Assembly (NCBI RefSeq): GCF_964656455.1
Contig: NC_135721.1
Span: 53,265,530 to 53,329,529, forward strand
Origin: Halichoerus grypus
Lineage: Eukaryota; Chordata; Mammalia; Carnivora; Phocidae
Reading direction: 5' to 3'
DNA: 64,000 nucleotides
Positions 45,903 to 59,196 of this stretch are shown in pieces. The notes under the pieces were generated by a model. That model searched no databases and was not told where the DNA came from. It saw nothing but the letters and a program-made list of their open reading frames with translations. The stretch's first letter is position 1, and each line of letters opens with the position of its first letter. The position numbers and the translations under genes were made by a program.

Positions 45903-47888
45903 ATATTACTTACTCAATTTAACAAATGTCATGCTCCTGATAAAGAAAACACAACTCTGTCTACATCCACAGGGGACATTGGCTGTCATGCGTAACCATC
46001 TTAAGTCTGAATTTTCAAGATGTTCTGGTATGTGTGCTAATGTTTGAAGTACTATCATGGATCCACACACACACAAGTAGATACCATATATACACACATA
46101 TACACATACACACATACATACACACAAGTATATTTACATAGACATACATATAATCATGAGTTTTTGAAGTAAGCAAGAAGAGACAGAAGCAATGTAATCA
46201 ACATGAAGAACCCTCTTATGAAAGTAGAAAGGTGTACAAATGGATTTTTTGTGATCTATTGAACTCAGAAACAAACAAATTTATGAACAGCCTTCCTGAA
46301 TTAACCTATATGTAAGTAGAAGATATCGACTGCACAGATTTTTATTTAGTTGTAGTCCATAATCTGACTATGGAAAATAATATCTTCTAAACTAAGCCTC
46401 AGCAGGAGGCTGTGAGGAGTTTATCCTGAACTGATTGGCTCTTCTATCACACACAGCCAGGTTTACTGGCCATTCTAAGCAACAGGACCATTTAGAAAGC
46501 TCACTGTGATAATCCTTTTACAATACTCTGATGGACCATTTGTAAAGGGATAACTTTTGCTAGAACTAATGTGTCCGAAACCACAATGGCCTCTGCCCAA
46601 TAAGATCACATATGTGGGCTGCTTGGTAATTTCAGATTTATTTTTATCACCTTGAACTGTTATGTATGGTTAATAATGTAACAACTAATTTATCCAATGT
46701 CAGAAGATCTGTTTGACTGTCATAATGTTTTCAGGAAAAAAAAAAATCCCCTGTCCAATGAAAAGACCCTATATGCTTTCACTATAGTCCTTCAGGTCTT
46801 TCAGAACTGAGGCTCTGTAGAAAACACAAGACTTGTACGCATATGCAAGCTGGCATGCTAGCTCCAGATGTAATTGAAGACACATTTCTCCATGGATTGA
46901 AGTGTTTTGTTTAGAAATACATTTCCCATTATACTCTTTTGCACATTTAAGTTTTTTTTTTTTTTAAGAAATGGTTTCTTTCATGGTTTCCTTTTTTAAA
47001 AAAATATTTAATAGTGTGAGAAGAGGTCTGTTGTGGTTTGGGTGTGGCTAAACTAGTTGTGGCCCTTTGAATATTTATGTATTGGAATAATCACACCCTC
47101 TTTTACTGGAAGCCATTCTGTTTTTCTCACAAAAATTCGCAAGACCTGTTTCTTCCATCTTCCCTAAATCTGGGTTGATCAGGAATATAAATTTCAGTCA
47201 GATTCTTGGTTTATACAACCCTGGAAGCAAAGTGGCCACATATTTTTTAAGAGCCTCTTCCATGAGTCTGGCAATTTTGTGATAGAGTGTTACCACCTCT
47301 TCTCATCTAGGACAGCCACTCCCGTGTTGGAGAATGGCAAGATCTGAACGTCTCCTTGAGAAAAGAAGCAATCAGCAAGTGGACGTCTAGTTCATTGTTC
47401 AGTCCTTCTCTGGTGAACAGTGCTTTTGCGTTGCTGGTGGAAATTCAAGCGTGAAGCCAATTTTTATGCTCTAGATGGCAAAAAAATGCAGCTAATTCCA
47501 AAGGGTTTCTCCTTCTTCCCCTGGCAGCTGGTATGTTTATATAGTGGGGATGAAAGGCTTGACATCTGTGTTTACATTTCTATGTAGCAGGGTCCCCCAA
47601 ACCCACAGTTAGGAATCATTTATATCCAAGCACCTCTGCCCCAGAATTACAACAGCAAAGTCTTTCAACTTCTTCTCGGCAAGGGCCTTTGATCTCCCTG
47701 TGCAGAATGCTCTCTGATGAGTTGTGATTGGAAGAGGAGGGCTGGGAAGGTTTTATACTTTGACAGCTTCCTCCTCTCTCTCCATCCCCAACCATATAGG
47801 AACATGACCCGGACCTTTAAGTACCCAAACCTTCTTCTATAAATTCCACTGAATCATCAGAATAAAATTAAAATAGGCTAGTGCAACC
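45903..47888. other. mostly unique sequence
   Basis: Contains an (AC/AT)n-rich patch at 46060-46152 (listed separately) and short A/T runs near 46735 and 46951. No exon, repeat family or RNA gene is recognised. Confidence 0.35.
46060..46152. repeat. degenerate (AC)n/(ATAC)n tract
   Basis: An alternating ac/at low-complexity stretch. The cysteine/valine-rich reverse frame (45906-46127) comes from this tract. Confidence 0.93.
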
Positions 47889-48118
47889 AAAGCAGTGGGT
47901 CTCAAAGAATTTGCATTTTTAATAAGTACTCCAGTTGATTCTGATTTTTGATTCCAGGTAGATTAGAATCACCTGGGTTGCTTTTCAGACATGGAAATTT
48001 TAGAACCCTATGCAACTCTACTCAATGTTAATATCTAGGTGTGGTTCCAGGAATCTGTATTTTTCACATCTTGAGATGAATCTTATGTATATCATTGCTT
48101 AGGAACCCTTAGACTAGT
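47889..48118 (+). repeat. MER5A-like hAT-Charlie fossil
   Basis: It contains 'gcagtgggtctcaaagaatttgc', 'gattagaatcacctgggttgc' and 'ggttccaggaatctgtattttt', and ends with 'cttaggaaccctt', which resembles the terminal inverted repeat. These are hallmarks of the short MER5 elements. Non-coding. Confidence 0.65.
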
Positions 48119-48265
48119 TGGCCATGGGGACAGAACTTTTAATTTGAGGGCTAGGGTATACTTGTTTTTGTTGCAAGATAACATCTCAACCTCTGACCCT
48201 TTCAGTGAAACGACAATGGTCTTCTCAGGTCAGAATCAGTGTAAGTTGAGAAAATCATCTTCTTT

Positions 48266-48462
48266 GAATGTTTGAATGTCTTTTTTTTAAAAAGATTTTA
48301 TTTATTTGTTTGACAAAGAGAGGAAGAGGGAGAAGCAGGCTCCCCGCCAAGCAAGGAGCCCAATGCAGGGCTCGATCCCAGGATCCTGGGATCATGACCT
48401 GAGCCGAAGTCAGACGCTTAACCATCTGAGCCACACAGGTGCCCTGAAGGTTTGAATGTCTT
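48266..48462 (-). mobile_element. CanSINE
   Basis: Antisense CanSINE, body 48283-48445, somewhat shortened in the CT-rich middle. The head ends 'gagccacacaggtgccct'. The 17-bp target duplication gaatgtttgaatgtctt (48266-48282) and gaaggtttgaatgtctt (48446-48462) has one mismatch. The 90-codon reverse frame here is an artefact. Confidence 0.94.
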
Positions 48463-48669
48463 AATTTTTTCCTGATCACATTATACTCCTTTCTATTCAT
48501 AAATTTTTGACATGTAAATTGAGGCAAAGTAGCTTAGCAAGTTAAGAAATATTTGTGGAACCAAGACTCCTGAAATTTGATCTTGGACCTGATCTAAGTT
48601 TTCATTGCTTGGATTATGTACCAAGCAATGAACCCCATCATCTGTACCGCATTGTCTGAAACGATATCC

Positions 48670-49372
48670 TGCCCTTTTTAAATAAAAAAAATTTCTATTG
48701 AGGTCATTGTAGATTCACATGCATTTGTAAGAAACAATACAGAGAGGTCCTTTGTACACTTTATCTTGTTTCTCCCAATGGTAACATTTTGTAAAACTGT
48801 AGTACAGTGTCACAAGCAGGATACTGACATTGATAAAATCCACAGATCTTATTCAGATTTCCCCATTTTATTTGTACTCATTTGTGTGCATGTGTGTGTT
48901 TAGTTCTCAATAATTTTATCTCTTCTGTAGGTTTGTGTATCTCCCACCATAGTCAAGATACTGAACTGTTCCATTATCACAAGGATTCTTGAGATTCCCT
49001 TTTATAACCATACCCATCTCTCTCTTCCCCACTCTCTGAACCCTTGATAACTACTAATATGTTCTCAACTTCTAAGTTTTTGCCATTTGAAAAGTGTTAT
49101 GTAAATGGAATCATATAGTATATAATCTTCTGGGATTGGCTTCTTTTTATTCAGTATGATTCCCTGGAGATTCATCCAGGTTGTCACATGTATCAATCGT
49201 TCTTTCATTTCTATTGCTGACTAGTATTCCATGGTATGAATGTACACAGTTTATTTAACCATTCACTCATTGAAGGACACCTGGGCTGTTTCCAGCTTTT
49301 GGCTATTATGAAAAAAGCTTCTTTGAACATTCATGTACAGGTTTCTGTATGAATATACCTATGCTGGTATTT
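48670..49372 (-). repeat. ancient L1 (L1M class) 3' portion, antisense
   Basis: Antisense L1: 'gtagattcacatgcatttgtaag', 'caatggtaacattttg', 'cttattcagatttcccc', 'ttgataactactaatatg', 'atggaatcatatagtatat', 'actagtattccatggtatg', 'aaccattcactcattgaagg' and 'ctgtttccagcttttggc' in consensus order. Diverged and broken. Confidence 0.85.
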
Positions 49373-49439
49373 TATCAGCCTCTTTAACTTTCATACTTTT
49401 TTAGGCTAATCACAAACTCTATCATATCCATAAAATCTT

Positions 49440-49660
49440 CCCATTTAATTTCAGTTAACCTTCTATTATCCCCTTCCTGGATGTCAAAGCAACACCTGCC
49501 TGTACCAAGTATTTTAGCATTTGCCTACAGTCAAATTATTTCATGTTATGTTTATTGACTTCTCAATGAGATTGGGAGCTCTTTGAGGGCAGGAACCACA
49601 CCATATCCCACTTTTGTATATCCTGTAATACCTACTACAGCCTTAGACATACCAGCAAAC
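49440..49660 (+). repeat. L2 3' end
   Basis: 'gagattgggagctctttgagggc' and 'aggaaccacaccatat' then 'tgtaatacctactacagcc' match the L2 3' terminal region. Confidence 0.55.
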
Positions 49661-49749
49661 GAACCAACTAGGCAGATAATATATTATTTTTTTCATTTAA
49701 TCTGAACTTCCTGTTGTGCCTCTGTGACCAACAGAGTATATCATGATAA

Positions 49750-50170
49750 ATACTGTGTGGATATAAGAATGCATATTTAGAACGTGGAATTTCCCCTTGG
49801 TGGATTTACAATTTAGCTAGAAAACTAAAACCAACGCTAATGCATGTGAGGTTATAGAACAATGAGCTGCTGTGATTTTGACGCCAAATACATGTACAGA
49901 GAAGAGAGGGATGAGTGTGAGCAGGACAAATTAAGAATGTTTCATGGAGAAAGTGGATTTTAAATCAGTGCTTAAAAAAAAGAGAGGAATGATATAAGAA
50001 TTGGTGGAGAATGAAAAGATTCTAAATAGAAAGAATATCCCAGTGTTATAGGGATGCTGTGTGGTGAGTTGCTCAAGAAAAGACTTGATCAGAATAGGTA
50101 AGTGAGGTGAGACCTGACTATGGCAGGTCTTGGAAGGTTTGTATGACATGTTTGTGCTGGTTCCATCTTC
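49750..50170 (-). repeat. L2 fragment (weak)
   Basis: The segment with 'ggtgagttgctcaagaaaag', 'gaggtgagacctgactatgg' and 'caggtcttggaaggtttgtatg' resembles the complement of L2 internal sequence. Confidence 0.4.
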
Positions 50171-51864
50171 TGGAATATAAAATTGGTAACAGAAACCCAC
50201 AGGAACTAAACATCTTGAGGTAGGTCCAGGCTATTAGGCTGAACTCTAACTCTGTCAGACTTAAGACCTACTGTCCTCTAGATGTTCTGGGAATTTCTGA
50301 ACTTTCAAGAAATATTATGAAGCAATGAGATTTATGTCCTGGTATACCCTTGACTAGCATGTGGTACCTGTTACAAGATTTTTTTTTATTATGTTATGTT
50401 ATGTTAGAAGATATTTGAATTGGGTCCACAGCCTTGTCCAATGTTCTAATAGTTGCTGAAGGAAGTCTGCTTAGGAGATAAAACAGTGATGCACTCCCTC
50501 CACCAGAGGAAGCATCAGGTGCTTCAAGGGCCAGGTGATGAACATAAACTGAGCTGAAGAGAGAGCATGTGTCCTAGGTATGGAGTGAAGCTGTACTTCA
50601 TCAGCTCCTGTCCCTCCCTCTTCCCTTTTCCCCTCCTCATAACATCTGGACAATTCTGCTATGAGAAAGTCCTAGGAAAAAGCTGATCAGAAGGAGCTAA
50701 AGGAACTTTCCTGTCAGGTACAGTGGATGAAGCTGTCTAGAGATCAGAAGTTCAAGGGAGGATCCCTGGCTTTACGGATAATGGTCCTGGGCCCATCAGT
50801 GGTCCACAGAGCCAAAGATCACAAGAGCAGTGGGCATCAAAACAAAGCTGTGATCATCACCATTATACCACCACCAGGACTCCTAGAAGAAATCACTTGG
50901 AAGGGAGATTCTGCATAGGGCTCAGAGGCTCAAGATATGTGTTATTGTAGTACTCGTTGGATGGTGCAGCCTGAGAAGGGATGGGTCACGCAGCTTCTGA
51001 TATCTGGTGAAAACTGAGCAGTGAATGTTAATGTCAATCACACCTTAGATACTGGTTATGCTAATTTGTGGCCAGCTGCAGAAGACACTGCATGTACCAG
51101 CAGCAAAAAGAAGTTAATACACATAGGTTGTTGTTGATGGTTCCATCCCTTGCACTTCTGTGTTTATATCATTTCCATTTTCAATTGTGGAGGCAAGTCA
51201 TTTATTAACAAATGCCTAAAGAGCTCTGTTTGTAGCTTTAGAGGTCTGCAATAGGAAAATGTTCATAGCCTAAGGGTCTCACAGTAAAAAGCAAAATATG
51301 TGTAATTCCTAAATACTTATGGAATTTCAAGCACAAATTCATTTAGAGTATTAATGACTTTAGTGAAGACGGACATCTAACTTAAAATCAACAAATCATT
51401 AGACTTGCAGTAAAAGTGTAAGCAGTACCTAATTAATATACTTGTTGATTATTTTCCTTGACAAAGACATTAGTTGTTAAGTCTAATGATGCCTCAAAGA
51501 TCAACCAAATAGTGAGAAAGGCAACCAGCCAATGACTTTACGTCATTTAACCAAAAGAGTATATTCTTCTTACTCTCCTCCATCAGAATAATGTCCAGTT
51601 ATTATTATCATTATTTTTGTATTATTATCATTTGATCTAGTTTTGTTTATCTGAATAAATAAAAACATTCTGGGATATAGACATAGTCTCTAAATACGGT
51701 ATAAAATAAAGTGAAAGGCAATGTCATATTAGAAATGTAATTTGTTTTCATTTGTTCTTGAAAAAACCTCTTTGGGTTCAAGTTGTACTCTCAAAGGGGC
51801 CTTCTTTTCATATTAGCTCTGGCCCACAGAGAAACAGGCGACTGCCTTACCATCGTTGTGGGGA
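50171..51864. other. no recognised feature
   Basis: Unique-looking. Frames at 50471-50653 and 50727-50918 have no recognisable domain. An AT-rich (tta)-like patch lies near 51600. Confidence 0.35.
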
Positions 51865-51990
51865 AGTTTGGCCCCATTAGCTCTGCTTTACACATGAGGA
51901 GTTTATATAAATTATCCATAGCTAACAAATTGTAGAATTGAAGTCAGAAGCTAGGTCTGTGTGACTCCAAAAACTCCCATTATTTTTCCT
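51865..51990 (-). repeat. MIR fragment
   Basis: Antisense MIR: 'gctttacacatgaggagttta', 'gctaacaaattgtagaattgaag', 'gtctgtgtgactccaaaaac'. Confidence 0.55.
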
Positions 51991-54264
51991 GTGCCATGCT
52001 GAAGAAAGATAATCAGGATATATGAGTCACTAGCCTTAGCCCTTTCCACCAAGCATTTTCCATATTATTAGAGTAATTCCCTCCCTTGAGAAATAAGGAA
52101 TAAGTACGCAAGCAAATTCCTTGAGGAACACAAAATATTTAATTGCTATTCGTCATTTCTCTTACTCAGGACAAGATTAATTAACTCTGATCTTTTCATT
52201 TGCATGGGTCTAATGTGGATGGCTTAATAATTGCTTCTTTAAAAAGAGACTCTTCTGAGAAAATATCATGTGAATAAATCTGAACATTTTTCACTCCTTC
52301 CTACTGCCTGAACTTGTTTTAGACAAAAGAAGTCTGTGATTTAAAAAAAAAAAAAAGCCAAACATTTCAAATCTGGTGGTGAAAACCCTTTTCACCATGC
52401 TTACTGATACCATCAAAGTCCAAGAAATACTGCAGTGTATTAAGATGTATATTTTTGTGCTTGATGTAAATGACAGGATCTCAAGCTGCAGTGTGACTTC
52501 AGGCCAAAACTAAAGACAGTTCCCAAATTCCTTAAAGTTACATCCTGGAAGAGGCATTGCACATAGGCTGTTGATTTGTCAAAAATTCAATTTTCCGTGA
52601 CAACCTCCATTGAGGACTGAGGAAACTCAATAGCCTGGAGTTCACATCACCTTGGACAGCGGCTAGAAGATGGTACAATAAAAAAAGGAGACCATAAACT
52701 CTGATAATCAGTGATTTACCAATTAGATGTGAGAAAAATAAAGAATCATTAAAATGACAAAATACCATGAGTCATTAAGGGTTAGCCTAATTAAATAATA
52801 GCCCAATGTAAACCAGAGATTTATGATCTACCAGCTGCACAATGTGGGTTTATCGAAATAAAGTCGACATACACTATATACACAGCCTATCTTTAGCTGC
52901 CTTTTTCAACATTTATCTCGAGGTCACCTAAGGAAATATGTCTCCAACCTTAACTAGTTACTATATTCTTCCTGTTGTAACCCAGTCCTCAGTAGAGCAT
53001 TTATTGCCTCGTCCTGCCTGATGGACAGAATGGTGATTTTTCTAGTCTAATCTTATGGCTTTCCTCTACTTCAGGCTGCCTTTGTGTGTTTGGCTTTGCT
53101 CATTCATGTTCCCCAACAGTGTTAACATCTGAATGCTTCTTTTGGCAGAATATCTAGGGCAGCAAGTCTCCAAGTGTTGCCCTTTAGGGACCTGTGGGAG
53201 AGTGTGGGTTGGGTGGGATCCCTGCACATAACTGGTGCTACACACTCTTGGCACATTACATCTGCCAGATGGACTTGTAGACACGTGATCATTACCGTGT
53301 CAGTTGGTGACTTGAGCGAGAGAATAGCAGCTTCAACATGTATTATGTCTTCTTCCAAAAACAGCCTCTGTGCACCTCTTCTTCTGTCCTCCTAGACTTC
53401 TGATTTCCCAAGGCCTAAGGGCACATGGGCTTGCATGCAATATGACCACTATCAGTACAGCCTGAATGTCCACCATTTGAGGTCGAGTTCTGTTTATTTA
53501 TTTTCAACTTACATGGTTTAAACTCTATTTCCATATCAGCTTCACCCTTAGCCCTTGTGCTAGCCCAGGCACCAGTGACTTCAGGTCTTTTTGGGAGTAT
53601 TGGCTCTTGTTCCATACTTTCACCCCATCCAACTGCCTGGTAAGCTAATTATGTCCTCCTCAATATCACAGATGTGTAGCTGTGGTCCCTTCCAGAGTAT
53701 TTAAATCACTCCAGGTAGTGGCAACACTTTTGAGAAGACTGCTGCCTCCAGTCATTCTGATCAATTTCTGAAATAGCAATGTGGTAACGAGTGCCAAGCC
53801 CCTGTCTGACAAAACTCATCCTACCCTAGAATCTAGTACAAGTCATACCCATCCCTTGGCCGTCTCTTTGGGACTTGCATGAGGGTGAAGGACAAGACAC
53901 TATCACTTGACTGGTGTGTTCTATTTCAAGTGCTACAGAATTTGGTAGCCAGAAGTGTAAGCTTCCCAGTAATACCACCCATGTGCATTAAGTGGTTAGA
54001 CTGTTCTGATCAGTCATTAAAAACTAGGTAGCAAACTCTTAAGGCAAATTTGACCAATTGGTTCCTACCTAGACATAGCCTTAATAACTCTGCTTTCCAA
54101 AAACTTTGTAAATGTTATCTTGTTCATCCAAGTTGTTGGATTGAGCTTCTTCTTTTCTTCTCTAACTCCATTTTTGATCCTGAACTTTTCAAGGTTTTTG
54201 TTGATTCCTCTGTGATGAAAAAAAACCTGATTAAATTTTAGTAAAAAAAGCAAGCTAATAGTAG
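51991..54264. other. mostly unassigned sequence
   Basis: Includes a 14-base A-run at about 52342. The stretch 52.95-54.0 kb is less AT-rich than its surroundings and has several short overlapping frames at 53066-53615. It could be the internal part of an old LTR retrotransposon, but I recognise no domain. Confidence 0.3.
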
Positions 54265-54480
54265 AATAATCTAACATGTCTATTACTATGACAGACATTG
54301 TGATAGACTCTTGTTATACTCTGGTGAATAAGACATTGTCCCTTCCCTCTTGGAGCTGATAGTCTACTGGGTAAGATAGACAATGATTAGATAAGCAAAA
54401 GAATACATAGTTAAAATTGTTAAAAGTATATAGGTAAAACACATAAAATAGTGCCTGGAACATAGTTAATGTTTAATAAG
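54265..54480 (-). repeat. L2 fragment (weak)
   Basis: Antisense L2-like order: 'actctggtgaataagacattgtcccttccctc', 'ttggagctgatagtctactggg', 'agacaatgattagataagc'. Confidence 0.55.
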
Positions 54481-54483
54481 TGA

Positions 54484-54600
54484 AAGTTATTATTTCTGTT
54501 GATAATAATTATGATATAATAACAATTATATAATTATCATTATACATAAATAATATTATATTATAATATGTTATTGTTATACAATATAGTGGACATTCTG
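54484..54600. repeat. AT-rich low-complexity, partly palindromic
   Basis: A nearly pure A/T stretch with 'ataatattatattataatat'-type symmetry. Confidence 0.9.
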
Positions 54601-55095
54601 GTTATCTATTATTGAATAACCAATCACTGTAAAATTAAGTGGCTTAAAACAAAAACTACCACCATTTATTTCGCTTATGAGTTTGCAATTTGAGCAGAGC
54701 TCAGTGGCATCAGTTGGGGCATCTCAATTAGAAACTGGAGGATTCTCTTCTAGATGGCTGTCACATGGCTATCAGGCTGTGTTAGCATTTAGCTAGGAGC
54801 TCAACCAAGGCTGCTGGCTGGAGATCACATTTCTCTCCATATAGGTCTTATTATGGGGCTGCTTGAGTTCCCTCACTGTGTAGAGGCTGGGTTCTAAGAG
54901 TATTTCAAGTGACAGAAGGTGGAATCTGTCCTTAACATCTTGAACCTGGAAACTAGCAGCATTACTTCCACCATATTCTATTGGTCAAGCAGTCACAGAG
55001 TCTGTCCAGTTTCAAGAGGAAAGACTATAGACCCTTCTTCTCAATCGGAGGAAGGTCAAAGAACTTGCAGCATATTTAATCTAGCACAGTGGGTT
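54595..55095 (-). mobile_element. MLT1-type MaLR LTR, antisense
   Basis: Antisense LTR of the MLT1 kind: 'ggttatctattattgaataac', 'aattaagtggcttaaaacaa' and 'accatttatttcgcttatgag' (complement of the AATAAA region). Then 'agatggctgtcacatggct', 'ggggctgcttgagttccctc' and 'ccatattctattggtcaagc'. Old, solo, non-coding. Confidence 0.8.
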
Positions 55096-56321
55096 AAAAA
55101 TGCAAGCACTAACGTGTGTCCATTCCTTTTTACAGAATACCAGCTTATTTGACTATAGCATATTTACATTTAAAAGCAATTTCTTTTTTCATTTTGGATC
55201 CTTGTATGAGATACTTAGAATAGATGGTGTTGCCATCACTCCACAGGGAATTGAGACAGAGGGATTTTGACTTGCTTAACATAATAGCCATAATGTAGAA
55301 AACCTAGGGAACTTTGCTTCCTTGTGGGCCCCAGATGTTTCCCACAGTTTTGTCCAGCATGTGATTGGGCTTTGACTGGTCATACACACTGGCTTGTGGC
55401 TTTAAAAGAATATAGTTTTAGTGGTCATAGCAGTGCACCACTGGTACCCAAGTTTTATGATATCCAGCTGCAGAATGCATCATCATGTCTCTGAGGCCTC
55501 ACTTATTGAGATCATTGTTCAGTTCTGGTGTACCATCTGTTGTCCGGGTCTTTCTAAGTGATTTTCTGGGCTGTCTTCCCTTTTCACTGGGAATGGAAGG
55601 AGTTGTCAAAAGCCCAATACATTCTTTACTGCATTGTAAAGCCATCAGGACTTAATTAGGGAAAAATTCTTTAGCAACAATTGATTTGTTCAACTGTCAT
55701 TCAATTTGAAGTACTTTCTTTTTATTAAAAATGCTTGAATGTTAATGGATGCCCAGCTTTGGATTTTTTTGAGTATGTCTCCATCTTTTTTACATCTTGT
55801 CCTTAGTAAGTTTTCAATAATTAGACTGCAGTTTGAAAACTGCTTCTGGTTAGAATTTGTTTGAGACTTTCATTTGACACTGATTCTTCTTAGATATCTG
55901 TAGATTCTGATAACTAAGCTAAAAAAGAGTTGATAAAACCTGGTAGCTTAGAGTTTTCAGAAAGTGTTCTAAACCATTGCCCGGCATCTAGGCCTTTGGA
56001 AAATCAACTTCATGTTTGTCTCTAGCTCCTTTCCCCTGAATCTTTAGTCTCTTTTGTATGTAGAGAAAAGTTGCAACCATATGTTTCTGATTCATTTATA
56101 GCTAACATTTAGAGTTAGCTCATGAAGCTATTGTTTTGTAAGAACTTGTACTTTATAAAGTTGTTTGTAATCCATTTTAAGTCCTTTCTCTTCTTTAAAC
56201 AAGGAAACAATTCTTTGCCAGACTTTACCTCAAAATCAAAAATTGGTTTGTTTCAAGATGCTGGAGCTTTTGGAGTTGAGGCAAACATAGGATGTTGCCT
56301 CAAACTCTGTGTTTGCCTCAG
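55096..56321. other. no recognised feature
   Basis: AT-rich unique-looking sequence. A MIR-like patch may be at about 55240-55290. Confidence 0.35.
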
Positions 56322-56533
56322 AATCAGTTCACATAAGGGCACCTGGGTGGCTCAGTTGGTTGAGCATCAAGTTCTTGATTTTGGCTCAGGTCATGATCTC
56401 AGGATCGTGAGATTGAGCCCCGTGTTGGGCTCCACACTCAGCAGGGAGTCTGCTTGAGGATTCTCTCTCCCTCTCCCTCTGTTCTCTCTCTCAAATAAAT
56501 AAATAAATCCTAAAAAGAAATCAGTTCAGATAA
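56322..56533 (+). mobile_element. CanSINE, older subfamily, sense
   Basis: Sense CanSINE, body 56337-56518: head gggcacctgggtggctcagt, then 'tggttgagcatcaag', B-box-like 'gtgagattgagcccc', CT-rich middle and 'aaataaataaataaa' tail. The target duplication is aatcagttcacataa (56322-56336) and aatcagttcagataa (56519-56533), one mismatch. The internal 'catcaagttcttgattttgg' marks an older subfamily than the 5.1 and 41.1 kb copies. Confidence 0.95.
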
Positions 56534-56844
56534 AGATCTGTGAGCCTGTCATTGGATCATTGGGCAGTGCTCGACCAGTTTGCAGTTGAGGTTTCCCCAG
56601 GAACTAAAGAACATCAGTTTACCTGGCTCTACACCTATCTGGTTATTGCAAAATTTCAGAAGCTAGAAGAGTAATAGTTGCACATGGAAAGATGAACACC
56701 TTTGTAAGGCCAGGAAAGAAATAGTCTATGGATCAAATGCACATCACAATATGAAAGAAAGAAGAAAATGGAAACTTTGAGAAACTAAATTACTGGAAGA
56801 GAGCCAGCAGAGAAATGGTGAGAGTGGGGTGAAGAATGGGTATT

Positions 56845-57000
56845 AGAATAGTGGTTCTAAACCAGAACTAATAATCAGAGTCACTTGGATAAACACCTGT
56901 TTTACAAGTACAGATTCCCGGGCCTCAGGGTGGGTAAGTTAGGGCATCTGTATTTTTAAAAGCTCCTCAAGTGATTCTGATAATCAGCCTAGTTATTGGA
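56845..57000 (+). repeat. MER5A-like hAT-Charlie fossil
   Basis: 'agtggttctaaaccagaac', 'cagagtcacttggataaac', 'cagattcccgggcctcag' and 'aaaagctcctcaagtgattctgat' match the MER5A layout with its terminal cagtggttct-type repeat. Confidence 0.8.
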
Positions 57001-57018
57001 TATGATTTATGAACTCTT

Positions 57019-57030
57019 CACACACACACA

Positions 57031-57064
<34 letters not shown>
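57019..57064. repeat. (CA)n microsatellite
   Basis: About 22 CA units with a single 'caaaca' interruption, next to the MER5A-like fossil. Confidence 0.97.
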
Positions 57065-57066
<2 letters not shown>

Positions 57067-59079
57067 AATGCATGATTATCAAAAGGAAATTGAAGTCCAA
57101 TCTGGGCCACAACACTCTATTTTCATCCCCTGAAATCTGACTCTGCTCTACCTCAGACTGTAGGAATAGATATTAGGTAAATCAGAAGCTTTACTTCTGC
57201 ATTCTTTTATACAATACAGGGCATTTCTTCCACCAGGTCTCAAACCAGGGCCTAGGTGGGAGAACAAAACAACATAGATGGCTATAAGATCTGTAATTAT
57301 GGAGAAGTGTTTACCTGGCATTCATTTAATCTTTTATTGCCAGTTCACAACTTTACCAAATACTTAATGATGAAAGTCCAGTGTCCCCTCTGGGGCTTTG
57401 ACAGATGCTTAAATCCTTTAAATTAGGATTATATGATGTACATTGTGTTGTCTTTTGGAATTTTGTCAATGCCCTCAGTGGAATTTATCCATTGCCCAAA
57501 TGGAGTTGAATAAACAGGTTGATGATTTCTCCAGGTCCAGGGAGTGAAGCAGAGCCCTGAGATGGTAACTTTGTAATACCAAATTGTGTCTAGTCAGGGC
57601 AGTGCCTTCCCAACATCTGCCGTGAGAAACACCCAGCACCAAGATTGATTGTTTGTCTCAGATAATGTTTGGGAACGGGTCCAATTTGGTTTCAGCAATT
57701 AAATTCCCCAGGTAAAATCTCTTCTCATGATTTTACTAGACTAGCATTTTCAACAGCCATTAATGAGCCAAGTACTATGCAATTTTACAAATGAAGGGAT
57801 TCAGGCCATCATTATGTATAAACCCTCCCCAAATTACCCACTCTAGTCAGAAGGCACGATCTGAAAAAAGAAACGATAATGTTTTGGAAAATGATGACAT
57901 TCTGTAAATAAAATCTGGCAGCAGAATTTCTTGGAAAAACTAATGCTCGAGTCAACATGCCTCAATTTATTGCTACATGAATCAGAAATTAATTTTTCCG
58001 CAATCATTCTCATACTTCTGAACTGTGACATTGTTAACAGAGTCTGAACACTCAAAGGTACCTACTCTTAATACAATAAGTCAAAATGAATATAAATGGT
58101 TGAAGAGGGTAGTAAACTAGTTTTCTTGAAATTTTCTGGAAAATTGAGTTTACAGTGACTAGAATGTATGAGGCTGCCAAAGGGTATGGAGGTTAGGGGA
58201 TGGGGGAGGTGGAATTTTTATGACTTTCATGTCCATAGGGGCTTTTGTGTTCCCTGGGTAATAACAAACACTAAACACTGAAAGTACGTATTGGCAAGGA
58301 AACATTATTGCTGAAACTGTTTTGCATATAGCTTCTTTCATTACCTTTTCCATCTTGAAGGGGTGGTACATGCTCTGAATCGGCTCCTGAAGTCCTTTAC
58401 AGCCCATCTCTCCCTTTGTTTACTACCTTTCCAACTAAGTATCAGAGAGGTGTAAAAACATCCAAGTGTCCTGCTTAGGAAAATATAGTTTCTATTGATG
58501 TTGTTTGACAAAACACCTTAATAGTGGTATTTTGGCTATGAAAAGTTAAGCCTCAAATCAGGATCTAGAGGGAGGATGCAAAATAAAGGGGATGATGAAC
58601 TGCTCTTATGTAAAAAGGTATGGAAAATTTAGTGTGAGCAGCCTGAAAGAGGAAATGAGGGACAGAAAATTTGGAAGCATTGAGCTACAAGGAGATCAAG
58701 GGAGAGAGAGGGGCATAGCAACATATTGGATATTGGGGCTGGTAGGGATTAATGGGTAGGGCTTTTCATAATAGCAATTTAATATTACATTTTAAATTTT
58801 GCTGCACTGTCCAGTGCTGGGACATAAGCCCCATGAAGTACCACTGGACTTAGAGTCAGCTACACATAGCTCCTTATGTTGGTGATCACTTGGTAAAAGA
58901 ATTAAAAGGATATGGGCCTGCATTCCACATCAGGGTCAACCTAGGGTGGTGAGAAGATTGTCACAGGAGATGGACACTGGGTAGAGAGTCAGTATTCAGA
59001 TGAAGCAGAATCTTAGAGTTGGAGGAAATTAAGAGACAACTAAGCCCCCAAAACTTCTCTATTCTTGTCTGAGCTGCCA
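57065..59079. other. no recognised feature
   Basis: Mostly unique. A weak MIR-like patch may be at 57745-57815. Reverse frames at 57843-58055 and 58159-58407 have no recognisable domain. Confidence 0.35.
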
Positions 59080-59196
59080 TGTATCTCATAGGGCCCACTA
59101 GAATAATCTCCCAACTGGTCTTACTGTTCCCCCTCTTGCCCTGTTATAGTCTATTTTCTATAATAGCAATTGAGGGAACTTTTAAAAATGTTAATT
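59080..59196 (+). repeat. L2 fragment, interrupted by L1
   Basis: 'cccactagaataatctcccaactggtc', 'ccctcttgccctgttatagtc' and 'gggaacttttaaaaatg' match L2. About 20 bases of L2-like sequence ('ctcagatcatg') may resume after the L1 at 62640, suggesting the L1 landed in this L2. Confidence 0.6.
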
